A stretch of 64,000 bases of DNA from Pocillopora verrucosa (GCF_036669915.1 NC_089314.1:1011470-1075469); one strand, 5' to 3'. Shown: positions 48,381 through 60,886, counted from the stretch's first letter. Notes: generated from the letters alone by a model not told the origin. Numbers and translations: made by a program.

Positions 48381-49885
48381 GATAAATGTTGACAGCTCTT
48401 TGTTGATAATCTGATGCGTGCCGTTATCTTTTCTTGACCATCCTACCAATGCTGAGACCAATCTTTTTCGGTCGATGCAATTTTAAAATTGAGTGTGGAA
48501 AACAACTCGGAAATGTCTTGATTTGGTTTTCCTATCAAGTGATGAGATGTAAAACTAAAACCATCCGTACCTTAGACACTTGTGTTTTCTCGTGCCTTTA
48601 ACAATTTGCCAATTTTACCGTCTCCTTTCATGTTCGTGTCGGTTTTTCAATATCATACTTGTTCTCACTGGTTAAAAACTTGCGAAGTTGTAAAAAACAA
48701 ACTTCTGATCGCATGATAAAAATATTGCTCACTCCATATTTGGCCTTGTTTGCTGAGTTCCCTCGGATAAAATAACAAATAACTTGGTCAATTTTTGCTA
48801 TAGAAATGAAATTACTAAGATTGTGATTCTCTGTAAGATACTTCAATGATTTTGAATTTAATCACGCAACAAAGCACCATTATCTTTGCATGCATCAGAG
48901 ACAGCAATAGTATCGAGGTTAAAACATGTAGCTTGACACGTACGGTAAACTTCACAAAACAGTTAAGGCAAACGTCATTTGTTGGCACGCAATCTCTTAC
49001 CGCTTTTGCAAGGTGCTTGGTTACTACGCACTAGACACAAAAATGTCGAGATATAATTTCAGTTTTCATGTCTGCACGCGATTCAACTTTTTCCCAGAAT
49101 GGACCAATTCATCACGTGATATCGGTATGGTTTCTCGAAATGGTTCGATGATGAAAGACATAAACAACTGCAGCAGCTAGAACTCGGGGATAAATTCCAT
49201 TTTGAACTAAAGATCAGCGGTTGAATCTTGACCTTGCGCGTGAAAGCTTGTAATTATTTTGTCTTTTTACTCCGGAATCAGTACCTCAGGTTGGTTTTGA
49301 ATATTCCTTGCGTTATTTGCGAAATATTGAAATGCGTTGGCTTTGCTGTTCTTGATTGACGGTTAAATCGTTTGCAATGCCATGCCGGGCCTCTCATCGC
49401 GTTTAGCGTGTGTAGGCTTGTTAGGAAGAACAAAGACCTAAAAGAGCTTAGATTAAAATGTCTGTTTCGAATATTTTTGCAGATTTTCGGCATAGTCGGA
49501 GTTTCGAATTCTTGTAAATCATCTCCTGAGCCAGGTGCAGTTCGCGGTAATGAGTAAAGATTTCGCTCTTCTGTTTACGAGTGTAACAGTCATGTGCGTT
49601 CCCCCCACTAAAAACGTTAATTTTATATAGTATATAAGTATATATTATCTGTTTTAATTCGGAGTAGTTTTATGTTTTGATTCCATCGTAACTCCAAAAC
49701 AACACGCTTAATAAGGGAACTATTCGCAAAAACAGTAAGTTAGTGTCGCATTCAGTTTTCTAGCTCTTTGTCATCAAACGTAATCAACAGCATTAGAGTT
49801 TTTGGCAGAATGACTTACCAATAAAGATTTTTTTTAGCCAACTTGGATCATCTGTGATACGTGACTCAAACTTCTGTATTACCAA
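48381..49885. repeat. 3' flank of D and upstream region of gene E
   Basis: 48380-48920 matches the gene A 3' flank (16860-17360) and then joins directly to upstream-type sequence: 48960-49360 matches 6945-7330 and 9735-10100. 49690-49885 matches the promoter-proximal block of gene A. Nothing coding recognised. Confidence 0.6.
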
Positions 49886-49891
49886 TATAAA
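49886..49891 (+). promoter_or_regulatory. TATA box of gene E (candidate)
   Basis: TATAAA directly after CCAA (ACCAATATAAAGCAGGCGAG), identical in context to copy B and 566 bases before the gene E start codon. Confidence 0.5.
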
Positions 49892-50456
49892 GCAGGCGAG
49901 TGCCGTGTCAGTATAAAGGGCTCTTGGCCGCACAGTGTAGGTGATTTGATACGTTAATCTTTTACAACGCAACCTTTAGAATAACTGATTCCGTTTCACA
50001 TCAACTTTCGATTAGATGAAAAAAGAAAAAAAAATCATCGACAGCAACACCTTAGCCTGTGAACAGCCGCCCCCCCCCCCAACTGCACCAGGAAAAACAG
50101 TACCAATTCTCCAAGCGTGTCAGGAAGTTTTGGCGACATTCACCTGAGAGAATTTCGGATTTTGATCCAATTAACGCCTGCTCGTGTTAGGCCTGAAGGG
50201 TTAAAACTCTCTCTGAAAGTGATGCACGTTGTTTGCGATTGTCGTTTAGATTCTTCCTGAATACAGAATCGGCAAATGGTGAAATTTTTAAAAAAAAAAT
50301 GTAGACCGAATATTTTCATTTTCAAATGCGAAAACCACCTACAGAACTTGAAATGTTTCACCAATCTGCGATCAGGAATCCTTTTTAGTTGTATTTCCTC
50401 TTGGTATTGCTTACCTTTGATGAAACCAAGGTTACTCTTTATCGTTGCGTTTCAGA

Positions 50457-53400
50457 ATGGAACCATTGCTTATTGATGAAGATCAGCAACAGAAGACTAA
50501 AAGGGGGCGGGGAACAGCTGCACACGGGAAGATCGCTTGTTTGCTCACCATGGCTGTCTTGCTGGCCCTGTTATTGATATTTATTACGCTGTCTGTATCA
50601 GGACGAAGGCTATGCGGGGCACAGAAAGGTAAGACATATGTTTGAAGAAAGACGTTTATATGCGGTTATGGCACCAAAAAATTGGCTTGTACTGCGCGCA
50701 TATTATTTCAGCGATTATACCTTATCCTCCCTCTCAGTAGAAGTGTTTGGGTCAGCATCTGTTTGGCTGATGAATCACTCGTTCGTAACGCATAAGCTGG
50801 GAAGTTACCAAAATGCTGCAAAACGATTTCTTACTGCTATTTGAAGTTCACAGTTGCGTTAGTTGCCCTTTTGCAGCTTCTTGTGGAATGGAGTTTTAAG
50901 CTTCTTGCGTTTGAAACGTCTTGCCGATGTCCTGCATTTTCTCTTCTTTGACTCACTCGGGCATTCCTGCGCCAGTTAATGCGGTTCTTGCGCAACTATC
51001 ATGCATCAGTCAATGCAACGCATCTGCTAACTCCCTCTCCCCTTCCCCCATTGCCAAGAAAAAGCGGCCTCAGTAAAGAAAAGAGCCGGCCTTTAAATGT
51101 GGAGAATGCTAAACTTTTTCAGTGAGGCTCAGCTCTTTTATTTCAGTCAGTAAAACGTCTGGTTCGCTCAAGGGCCCAAATCATTACCGAGAACCTTGTT
51201 GAAGTCCTAAATGTAATAACTGTCCTAAATGTAACAAAGTCCTAAATGTAAAAACATTTGGTCCTAAATGTAAAACATTTGGTCCTAAATGTAATAAAGT
51301 CCTAAATGTAATAAGTCTCCAATGCAATCATTTAACTCCTTCAGCGCATTGTTGTTATGGCGGACATCCACATTGAAATGTTAGTGACAGCTGTTACACC
51401 CCAAAAACCGCTGACCAGTATACATGTCACATTACGGGCTCGCTGATATCAATCAGCGTTTTTTTACTTGTTAGACATAAGAAATATCAGCAGTCGAAGT
51501 ATGGTCCTTAAAGTGGTTTATTGATCGAGTTGAAGAAAATCATTTCCAGCCCAAAGTGGGCCAGTGCTTGGCTGGAACATCATTAGGATGGAATCGATTG
51601 GTACGTAATCATTAAGTTTTTTTGGAAAAGAAATTGGCTACAATTGATGATGAACTAGCATGCTATTGTTGATGTTATCGTGAGTAGTGATGCACCGTTT
51701 TAGAGCAGTTTGGATGATTTCGCTGTGTCACATGTCAATCCAAATGAATTTATTATTATCAGTAGCGTTACTGAAATTTTGCACATCAATGTTATTAAGT
51801 GTTAATTGATTTTAATGAAGCATTTGAGTCCATTTTTAAGAACGACTATCCTGATTTATTCAATTTTGAACCTGGAGTATTGCATTTCTAGCCCTCTATG
51901 GCTTTACTCCACCTCAGTAATCAGTTCATGTACCATATGACTATAAGTGGAAACTGTTGACCTTCTTTTTTCGTGCTTCTATTTATCTATTCATTTTCTC
52001 CCCTCACGGTGGGAGAAGAGATGAAGACAAAAAATGAAATATTATAAAATATATTTATAAATATAAAAAAGAACTCGGCCAATATCCAGCCATTTTGACC
52101 TCACGCTTGGTCAATAACGCACATGAATATATTTTATGCAGACCTGTACAAATCTGGCAAGGGAAGACAGTACAAAAAATGCCCTTCCGAGCCCAGAATT
52201 TGTCTAACGTATGAGTCGGTGGACTTCCTTTTCCTTGTAATTCGGTTCATGGAGTGTTAACTTCAGCACTGATGACAGAGGTATATCGTCAAAGTCTTTC
52301 ACACTCAAGAGTCTGAGCCAATGATATAAAGAGAGCTATTGGTCAACGTTCTCATTGCTTTTGCGTACGTCAATTTGATGCCAAAAGCACACCAGTATCA
52401 GTATAAGGTTTTGTAGCCAATGCTTCTCAACCTACGTCTTTAGCAAATAAAAAGACGCTGATTAATATCGGTGAGCCCGTAATATTCCATGAACATTGGT
52501 CAGAGGATTCTTTAGTGCAACAGCTGTCACTTTAACATCTCAATGTTAGCGCAGTTAAACGATTGCATAGGAGTTTTATTACATTTAGGACCGAACGTTA
52601 TTACATTTAGGGCTTTTTTACATTTAGGACCAAATGTTATTACATTTAGGACTTTATTACATTTAGGACTTCAACAAACCTTGTTCCGCATACGTAAACA
52701 ATCAGTTTTTTTAACATCTTCATTTATCATTGCTGTCCATAAAAAAACTGGACTCAATAAACGAAGCCATTGAAGCTTTGTCCAATCGCCTTGACTGGCA
52801 AGACAAACAAATTGGAGAGGATCTCGTAAATTTTAATGTTACGAACACATCTCAAAGAACAACGGTCTTGGAAATGCAAGGTTTGTATATTTAGAACTTG
52901 TAGTGGTGTTTCTTTAATGAGGTTTTGATTTGTGAAAAGGTCATAGCTAATGTGAAGGTTGTTTTTGTCATCTAAATAGATGTGCCTGCTCTAAGTTGAT
53001 AAACCGGCCTTTCTTGTTTCAAAAGAGTCAGTTTTAGGTCAAATGTGTTAACCTGTTTTGAAAACTTGATGATTTAAACAAAAAAAAATTTAGAGAGCTT
53101 TAATGTTTGCATTACAGCTGCTGGAGCATTTGGGCCGCAATAGGAGGGGCTAGAATCCTCACCAGGAAACCCAGTTTGTCCTTTGTCCTTGGCACTTAAA
53201 TGGGTTATCGCTTGCGTTAAAAATCCTTTTCTATTTGTCATTGTCTACAGAAAAGATGGACTCAATGTACAAAGCCTTTGAAGCATTGTCCAAACGTCTT
53301 GACTCACTGGACGTAAATATCGGAAGAAAACTGGATTTAGTAAATGTCCATGTTAAGAACGCATCTCAGAGGACAACTGCTTTGGAAATGCAAGGTATGC

Positions 53401-56400
53401 ATTTTAAGTCGCATATATGCGTGTGCATTGGGCCTCTTTTTCCACTGCTCATCTTAAGGTCCTTGAAGAAACTGAAGACAATGAACAAAACCATCGGAAG
53501 CCTTTTCTAAAAGGTTCGATGGTTGAATTTCATTTGGTAGGGGATCTGGGCTGCAGCTCGAATGTTCACAACGTGCCATAATTTTTCTTTGCACCACCTA
53601 CGTGTGTAATCAGCCATTTTAGCTTTTATTTTGTCGCGATTGTTTACAGATAACCAGGACTCAATGTTCAAAGCCATTGAAGCTTTGTCCAAACGCTTCG
53701 ACTCCCTGGACGCAAATATCGAACGAAAATTGGATTTAGTAAACGTGAATGTTAAGAACATGTCTGAAAGGACGACTGCTTTGGAAATGAACGGTATGTA
53801 TATTTACATTGATTTTCAACTTAGGTTGTATTGCTTTTGCTTCAATGCGGCTAATGATTGATCTATGAAGGAAACTTGGGCCTCTCTCTCAACCAAGGAG
53901 ATGCAAAACAAAAAACAAGTCTGACTCAATAATGAACATTTCTCCTACTTGTGGCTGTTGACGTTGAGTCACCAATCCTCCCTTATGACATCATTTTCCT
54001 ACACAGTTAAACCTGCATCAAGAGGTCAGCCACGAAGAATGGCTGGCGGTTGCCGCGTAAGGCCGCGTAAAAACGATGTAAAACGCCAATTTCAAGAGCA
54101 AAAATTTTACCAATACGCAAGTGGACATTACGCATCTAACGCATGTTCAAGGATGTAATGTAACACAATCCGATCGCATCCAACCCTTGCTTGCGAGTGG
54201 CTTGGTGATCTTTGGCTTCACTTCTTTGAATGTTCTCCACACAAACACTCTATCAACACACGTGGGGAACCTCTCGAGAAATTCAATATTATGTCCTGAA
54301 AGTAGACTTTCAAAAGTGTAAAAGATTTATTTGACAGTTCGATTTAATTTCATTTAAATATACTTGCATGTCAAAATCCCATTGTTTGGGAAATCTTAGA
54401 TATTTTTTCCTTACGCAGATAACCTTTAAAACCACTATGTAAATTATGTGAAAATTACAATCACGCAGGGCAGCGTAACTTGGAAATAGTACTCGGAAAC
54501 AGCGGTAATCTCTCTGTGAAATTCATTTTGGTTCAGTGCGTAAGAATCGAAATTTGTTTGAAAAACTTTCTTTTCTGACATTTCGAAATCACACCATGAA
54601 CCAATATGTTTTTTTGTCCCACGCATTTATTATTGAAAGATTTTAAGATCTTTGTTTATGTCTTTCAATTTCTTCAGGAAGACTGGCTCTAATTCACAAA
54701 ACAATCGAGGCGTGGTACACAAGTCCTCACTCGTTTAACAAAAGTGTCGTAAGGAAACTGGATGTCGTGATTAAGTCAATCGAAGAGCTCTCTTTGCAAT
54801 TTAAGAACACATCTGAAACGATAAAGGCATCGGTCATGCAAAGTATGCATCTTTTAAATAATTTTCACTTTCGTGTTGTAAGTAATGTAGGATTGCTTGA
54901 TTTTGCTTTACCGCCCTATGCAAACTCGCATCAGCCTAGCTAGCCAATCAACTATTATGATGTAAAAATAATCATGGTACAATCAGAGATGAGAAACTTT
55001 ATAACATTTCTCAAGAGATTTATGTTTTTCTTTATTAATCCATATTGACATATTTATATTTATGAGTCTGTGTATTTACATGTATCTATCTATCAGTCAG
55101 GAAAATTTGTCCTTTGTTGAAAAACCTGAAGAATGGTTTTTCACTCAGTCAGAAAAACTGCACGGGGGAGTCTATTTCATTCAGTTGTAACTGTGGTTAC
55201 TGGTTGAATGGACCCTCAGAGCGTCTCTACCTGGTCAACGGTTCATGGACGGGAGTGCAGCCAACTTGTGAATTTAGTAAGAGTTTCACTCCATAATTAT
55301 TTAGAGTGTCTTTCGGGTAAGGTTAGTCCTGAAAAAATTGTTATTAGCCTTAATGACAATCGGATGTGAAGTATGTCATTGAAAGTAGTTAGTGCTGCAG
55401 ATGAAGCATTGAGCAAAGTCCCAGTTAATAGTGTGGTTTGTAGATTGATGATGTTCCGGCATTTGATTTTTTTACATCATCGCTCGTTTATGTTAAGTCA
55501 GTTTTCCGTTGATGTACCTGCAAACCTCTGGAATCCGGAATCCCTAATCTCGTTTGTGTGTATCTAACTTTAGTCAGTAAATGTCGAAACGCAATAATCA
55601 ATTTGTTGGTTTTTCGGACGTTATGGGGATGCTTCCGAACATATCCGTTACGTATTGCAGGGTCACTGAGAAAGTACGAGTCGCGTTGTAAATCGTGTAT
55701 GCAATTTGTGGGTGTTTCATCACTTAATAGAAGCGTCGTTGAAGTCTTAAAATCACTCGGGATGTTGTATGTAACAGGGAATATTCTTAATTCTGAGATA
55801 TAAGTTACCAGTCATTCTTGCTAAGATGAATTCTAGACTTTTCTCGTGGGTAGAACATTCCGTTACGATGGTTATAACTTCTAAAAACTCCATTTCCTCA
55901 CTAAATATCCTTTCAATTGATTTTCAGTCAGCCCAAACTACTCTTTGTTATTTCCATATAAGAGTAAAAATGATTACGTAATCATCACGCATAGAATGCC
56001 AAGCCTTACAGCTGTGACAGTTTGTATGTGGATAAAGACTAATGCTACAGGAAATAGAGGAACACTTCTTAGCTATGCTGTGAGTGGAGAAGATAACGAA
56101 CTGCTCTTATTAAGGCCCAGAGATTTTGTGTTCAGCTTACGATCAGTTTGGAGGTAAGAGAATACACTTTTATTGAGGAATAGGAACGATAAACTGCACA
56201 TGATGTGCAGAGCCCGCTTTGTATTATTTAAATCATGAATCAGCAATAGTAAATGTTGTCATAGCTATTTAATGAACCATATTTGGCTAATCCTAATAGC
56301 GGAGCCCTGAATGTTATTTCCTCACACTTGTTATCCATAAAATAAAGCACTATTGGACAGAGCCGATGGTTGACTTAAAAACACTCGGCGTTGTGCGTTT

Positions 56401-57359
56401 TTCTTTCTCAAATTTATCTATATCTTGATCACCAGCAACCCGAAAGTTTTAGAATCATGGGAAGTCAACAATAAAACATCTCATGAAAATGGCATCAAGT
56501 GCCTTGCAGACAGAGCTTGATGATATTTTAGCATTTCACCTCTCTACGTGCAGAAAGAGATAGAAGAGGGATACAGGTTCAATAATTATCGCACCAGACT
56601 CAAAATCTATCACACCAATAATCTTCAACTACTTTATCGATCGTTCAACCTTTTCAAAATGGATTATTAAGGAAAGACTTTGAATCCTTTCAATGTTCAT
56701 TATAGTAGTCCCACCAATGTATCTGCCAACGATGGAAAGTGGCATCACATTTGCTTCGCATGGGAGAATACTGCTGGATCGTGGAAATTGTTCAAGGATG
56801 GTTCATTGGGGGCTAGTGGTAGAGGATTAGCAAAAGGTAATTTGTACTCAGAAAATATCGAACATCAAACTAATTCAAAAAATTTTACGGTCAGGAAAGT
56901 CGAGTATTTTCAAAAAAATGTGAAAATTTGCAGATTAAACGTTTTGCTTACTACAACTTTATTTAAATCGTTTGCTCTTGTATTACTAAAACACCTTTAA
57001 AAAAGCTAACAACAACAAAAAAACAATAACTACTTTTCCACGAATTGGTTTAAAAGCACGACTAGCGAAGGAATGGAGACATATTCTTGCTTTTAATTAC
57101 AGGCCGATTGATCCGCGGAGGTGGACACCTTGTACTTGGACAGGATCAAGACAAATTGGGAGGAGGCTTTGAAGAATATCAAAGTTTCATTGGTGAAATG
57201 GCAGATGTCAATATCTGGAATCACGTGATTTCAGACCAAGAAATCAGGCGCATGTCCAAGTCGTGCTTGACAGGGACGGGAAATTTGTTTCAGTGGAGCG
57301 ACTTCAAATATCACCGAATGGGCTCAGTGCAGATAGTTCAGCCTTCTTGCTTAAATTAA
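50457..57359 (+). CDS. gene E: type II membrane coiled-coil sushi pentraxin
   Basis: Exons: 50457-50628, (52743-52880, acceptor lost), 53251-53394, 53650-53793, 54678-54842, 55097-55276, 55928-56153, 56706-56836, 57103-57359. Without exon 2 the frame is open for 472 aa; with it, 518 aa. Residues 1-57 are a basic tail (MEPLLIDEDQQQK) plus a membrane span. Two repeated coiled-coil exons and a longer helical exon follow, then a 60-residue sushi-like exon (about 209-268) and a pentraxin domain of about 200 residues. Calcium-site motifs GQDQD and FEEYQS are kept, but the HxCx[ST]W signature reads HICFAW, with Ala at the Ser/Thr position. The stop is TAA at 57357. The 5' half closely resembles gene A, while the 3' exons and introns are clearly more diverged. 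All junctions are GT..AG. Likely an oligomeric surface recognition protein; ligand unknown. Confidence 0.85.
51201..52676. mobile_element. foldback-type DNA element in intron 1 of gene E (1476 bp)
   Basis: Flanked by the 9 bp duplication AACCTTGTT (51192-51200 and 52677-52685); gene A near 12739 has the uninterrupted version. The ends are inverted repeats of roughly 250-300 bp. The outer part of the left arm has six copies of TCCTAAATGTA and the right arm five copies of the complement, and inner parts such as ATTACGGGCTC / GAGCCCGTAAT also pair. No transposase frame. A 9 bp duplication fits Mutator-like elements and 8 bp would fit hAT. Confidence 0.8.
52743..52880 (+). pseudogene. gene E exon 2 with destroyed splice acceptor
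   Basis: The coding sequence is fully open and matches gene A exon 2 (KLDSINEAIEALSNRLDW). The acceptor AG (CATAG in copy C, TCTAG in gene A) has become AA (CATAA), and the donor is the weaker GTTTGT. The exon is 138 bases in phase 1-1, so skipping it would keep the frame. I infer that it is usually skipped. Confidence 0.65.
55097..55276 (+). CDS. sushi-like exon of gene E
   Basis: A phase 1-1 exon of exactly 60 codons with acceptor TATCAG and donor GTAAGAG. It has the sushi (CCP) landmarks CP, NG, FSC, GYWL and NGSWTG..PTC. It is atypical: the usual third cysteine before GxW is replaced (RLYLVNGSW), and two extra cysteines occur (QKNC and CNC). Gene A has lost this exon by deletion and copy C keeps only its first 23 bases. 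Confidence 0.7.
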
Positions 57360-58776
57360 AATGCGTAATGCTTTACTGAAGTTGAAATTTTAATCGTATT
57401 TAGTTAGTTTTAGGCTTTTTTCATTAAGTTTAATTTTAAAGTTCAAAACAACCGTAAAAATGATGGCACTAAGTGTTAAGCATCCTTCTTTTTCACTGTG
57501 AAACTTCCTAAATGTTATAGAAATGTCGTTTCCGTTCTTAAAATTTCTCTTATCATTTTGCAAGTTTGCGTTACTAATTTGCCGCGTGAAGAATTATCTT
57601 TCCGCTCTGGGAAATAAGTTACCCTGAGATCCTGTCAGACGTATGAAAATATTAATGAATATGAATGGAAAATACAGCCGAGCCGTTAACTTTAAGGCAG
57701 CTTTTCAAAAACAAAATTTCTAGGTCGATTAACACAAGAAAAAATAAGTTGAAAGGGTTGAAACTTTGAGGTAGTACCTCTTTTATAATTATCTCTTTTA
57801 TTTCCTTTTTTGTTCCTTTTTCCTCTTTTTTCTTTTTTTATTTGCTACTTTTGCCCTTTATAATCCTTTTTTCGTCAAGTTCCAGGCATTCAGTTGGTGG
57901 AGACGAACAGGAGAGCGAAAAATTTTTCCACGGGAAAAAGAATAGAGTGTGTAAAAAATGGCATGCGAAAGAGCGCTCTCTTTCTATTGCTGTATCCCTA
58001 ACAACCATGGTTAACTGCAACCGACATGCGCCAAGTTGCTTGCCAATTTTTAGCCCGTCTGTTTTTCGTTTCTCTCTCAACTAATATCCAAGTCCAAACC
58101 AAGAGAGATGTTGTTTTCGAAGAGTAAATGTGTTTCATGCTATCACCAATAACGTGTCGTGAGTTTGACCAGTAGTCGCGAGTCACGGGTTGCGACTGGT
58201 AACATTCTCCGAAGATAAAATCGGTAACAACCTGTATTTCCAGCCTTAAAGAGCCATGGAGACGCTGTTATAGAAATGTTTTAAATCAAGTTTTTATTCA
58301 TTTTTCCTGTTTTTTTGTAAAGAGCCATGAAGACGCTGTTATACTGAGAAATGTTTTAAATCAAATTTTTATTCACTTTTCCTGTTTTTTTTTGTAAACA
58401 TCAATATATCTTGGTGTACGTGTCCCCTATTTTTTGTGGTACTAAATAAATGCCCGCCCACGGCCATACAGAAGCAAACCTGGACATCTTTTTCATCCTT
58501 TCATCACGTACACAACCCGAGAAGCGCTGGCACCAGCTTACATCGGTGGACTTCTTATTGAATTGAATTTTGAGCCGGTGATCTCACCGAGCCAGTGTCT
58601 CCATAATTTTCAAAGCTGAAGACAATAACATCGAGCAGTTCCTAAAAAGCACCATATTCTTTTACCTGGGAAACATTCTCGCCCTTAGTCCTTTCCAGTA
58701 AACTATAACCGCCACTGTCTCATAGTAAAACGTTTCGCAACTAATTATGCCCTCATGATGTAGTCACTTCTAATGC
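57360..58776. other. 3' flank of gene E
   Basis: AT-rich and not similar to the 3' flanks of A, C and D. No gene recognised; open frames near 57842-58084 overlap on both strands without coding character. An imperfect tandem duplication of about 75 bp (AAAGAGCCATGGAGACGCTG and AAAGAGCCATGAAGACGCTG) lies at about 58246-58397. Confidence 0.6.
58246..58397. repeat. tandem duplication, two units of about 75 bp
   Basis: The two adjacent copies differ by a few substitutions and a short insertion (ACTG after GTTAT), and each ends in a T run. Confidence 0.85.
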
Positions 58777-58988
58777 TTATCAATAAAGGGCAAAATTACT
58801 GAGCGCTGATTGGTTGAGAGAGAGGGCATTTTTTCTTAATCGAGGGCATTTTTAGTAATCAAGAGAGGGCATGATTACCTGTTAATGATTGGCTAATCCG
58901 TTGCATAACTGTTCGTTATCTTGAAATTTGTTAAAAATAGACTGCGCGCGTGATTTTCCTTCGTATAAATTTTGCCCTTTATTGATAA
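58777..58988. mobile_element. MITE (212 bp) with 21 bp perfect terminal inverted repeats
   Basis: The left end TTATCAATAAAGGGCAAAAT plus one T (58777-58797) is the exact reverse complement of 58968-58988. Internal GAGGGCAT motifs are repeated. No coding capacity. The target duplication is uncertain (possibly TTA/TAA within the ends). Confidence 0.75.
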
Positions 58989-58998
58989 ACAAGTATTC

Positions 58999-59141
58999 CA
59001 TGAGACCTCGTACTATTAAGGATTAATTGCACTTGAGTTTTCAAAATTTCCAAATTGCCCTCGCCGCTTCGCGACTCGGGCAATTTTGGAAAATTTTGAA
59101 AACTCTCGTGCAATTAATCCTTAATAGTACTTGGCCTCATG
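58999..59141. repeat. 143 bp hairpin
   Basis: Arms of about 65 bases (58999-59065 and 59075-59141) pair almost completely, for example GTACTATTAAGGATTAATTG with its complement. The short loop contains CGCCGCTTCGCG. The hairpin begins 10 bases after the MITE. Confidence 0.85.
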
Positions 59142-59306
59142 TGATTACCTATACAAATCGAAGACACAGCCTTCATCACGCGATGTGATCAACTTTTATT
59201 AATTTCTCTATATAAAGTATAATCAGTAAATTTTAATATTTTTATTACGAATTTTGTGGTATGTTCGATATTAATTATTATCATAAAGTTATATCCTGCT
59301 TAGCAA

Positions 59307-60882
59307 CCCTGTTCGTTTCTTTCTGACTGAAGCTAAAGACACAGCTTTTACAGGTCTATCTTAATTCTAGTTGGATTTGAACGATAAAACAGTTTGTGAA
59401 TAGAGCCTGTGATAACTCATTTTAAGCCTCTCTCTTTTACCTCTGGCTCAGCAGATAATAAAAAGGTTATGAATTACAGATGTCAGATTTAAGTAAAAGC
59501 AGTCCTGTACAGGGAACTACCGCAACAAGAGTTCTGCTTGTTGGTGGATAACTGACAAAAACGTACAGTCGAACTGTATTAAGCAGCACCGTATTAAGCG
59601 GTCACCCCGTATTAAGTGGTCGGTTTTCAAATTCCCGAAAGTTTCGTTTGCCCCTTTGTGTCATTTTCAGCTCTATTAGGCGGTCACCCCATTTTGATAT
59701 GAATAAATCGCACAGATTTCAACATGTGAATTTCCATCAAATATTTAGTTCTGTAAAACAAAGATAGATACAATTTAGGTACAATTTGCGACGACTTTTC
59801 GCACATATTTGGGGCGTTCCAATAAAAGGCTTACAAAATGAAATTAAGATTAAACGACTTGAGATAATCTAAAAGTTAAAACGAAAGGCTAATACAAAAC
59901 TATACAATGTCTTGGTAATTGGGGGGTGGATCCTCGTGCAGAAAATTAAGTCGTAAAATCTGTTAACCCTATACTAACCTTATGGCCGGCGCTGACCACG
60001 TGTCGATTAACAGCAAAGTGACGATGAACAAACTACAAAAGATCAATTATAAAGGTGAGAGCAGGTATGAGTATCTTAGAAAAGTCTGGTTTACTCGCCA
60101 AAATAAACTTTCCTCGCCACCTCAGTCCCCTTAAAAGGCGACAGTTGACAAAGCACATTGTCTTCTACAACTTTTGCTTCTTCGATTCCGAATATTCCTT
60201 TGTTTGCCTCCGGAGTTTTGCTCACCAAATAAGGATTTCCGACTTAACACGACAGATCTCATGACTAAATATCCAAGTGGCTACGCCACTTCACTGGTTA
60301 CGCATTCTCGTAAAATTTGTTACGCGATGATCGCTTACCTCATGTAGCTTGACACGTACTGTAAACTTCACAAAAAATAGGCAGTCGATGACTGCATATA
60401 GCTTACTGCACCTGTTATTACTTAGAATACCATATTTAACCGCCCTGAAACGACACTAGAAATTACTCACAACTCAAGATATAGTGCAACCAAAAATGCA
60501 AGCTCCGCGATGAACGAAACAAATAGATTATTAGTATAAATATATGCTAACACATTGACACCTGAACCACCCGTAACTGCCACTACCTCCCTTACTAAGC
60601 AGAATTTTGTCCCCAAACTTCTTCTATTGTTAGGAGATCAACAAACCAATCAGAATCCTTCGTTTGCAAAAATATTTTGATGGCTTTAGGGGGTACTAGA
60701 AGGGCATCATTCGATGCGTTCACTCTAAATGATCAAATATTTGAAAATGAAACGGCCGACCTTCAAGATTTTTAAGTCGGATTTTTCGTTCCTTTACGAT
60801 CGAGTTAGACCTTGTGGAACTCTGAATATAAAGTAGCAATGCTTTAGAATACTCTGTTTGGAAAATAATGGACGTCAAGGTC
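59307..60882. repeat. intergenic segment, partner of 18945-20530
   Basis: High identity to 18945-20530 up to the TTAA, then replaced by transposon copy 2. No gene seen; the short frames are shared with the partner and lack coding character. Confidence 0.85.
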
Positions 60883-60886
60883 TTAA
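60883..60886. other. TTAA target site duplication, left side of copy 2
   Basis: GGTC-TTAA precedes the element end GAGGCTGTCC. Compare the unoccupied site at 20531. Confidence 0.85.

Noticed and set aside
51201..51330. Regularly repeated TCCTAAATGTA motif resembling a repeat array of CRISPR type
   Set aside because: The genome is eukaryotic, spacing is irregular and short, and the motif recurs inverted at the other end of a transposable element.
57838..58084. Overlapping frames of equal length on both strands after gene E
   Set aside because: Symmetrical openness in low-complexity sequence; no splice or domain support.
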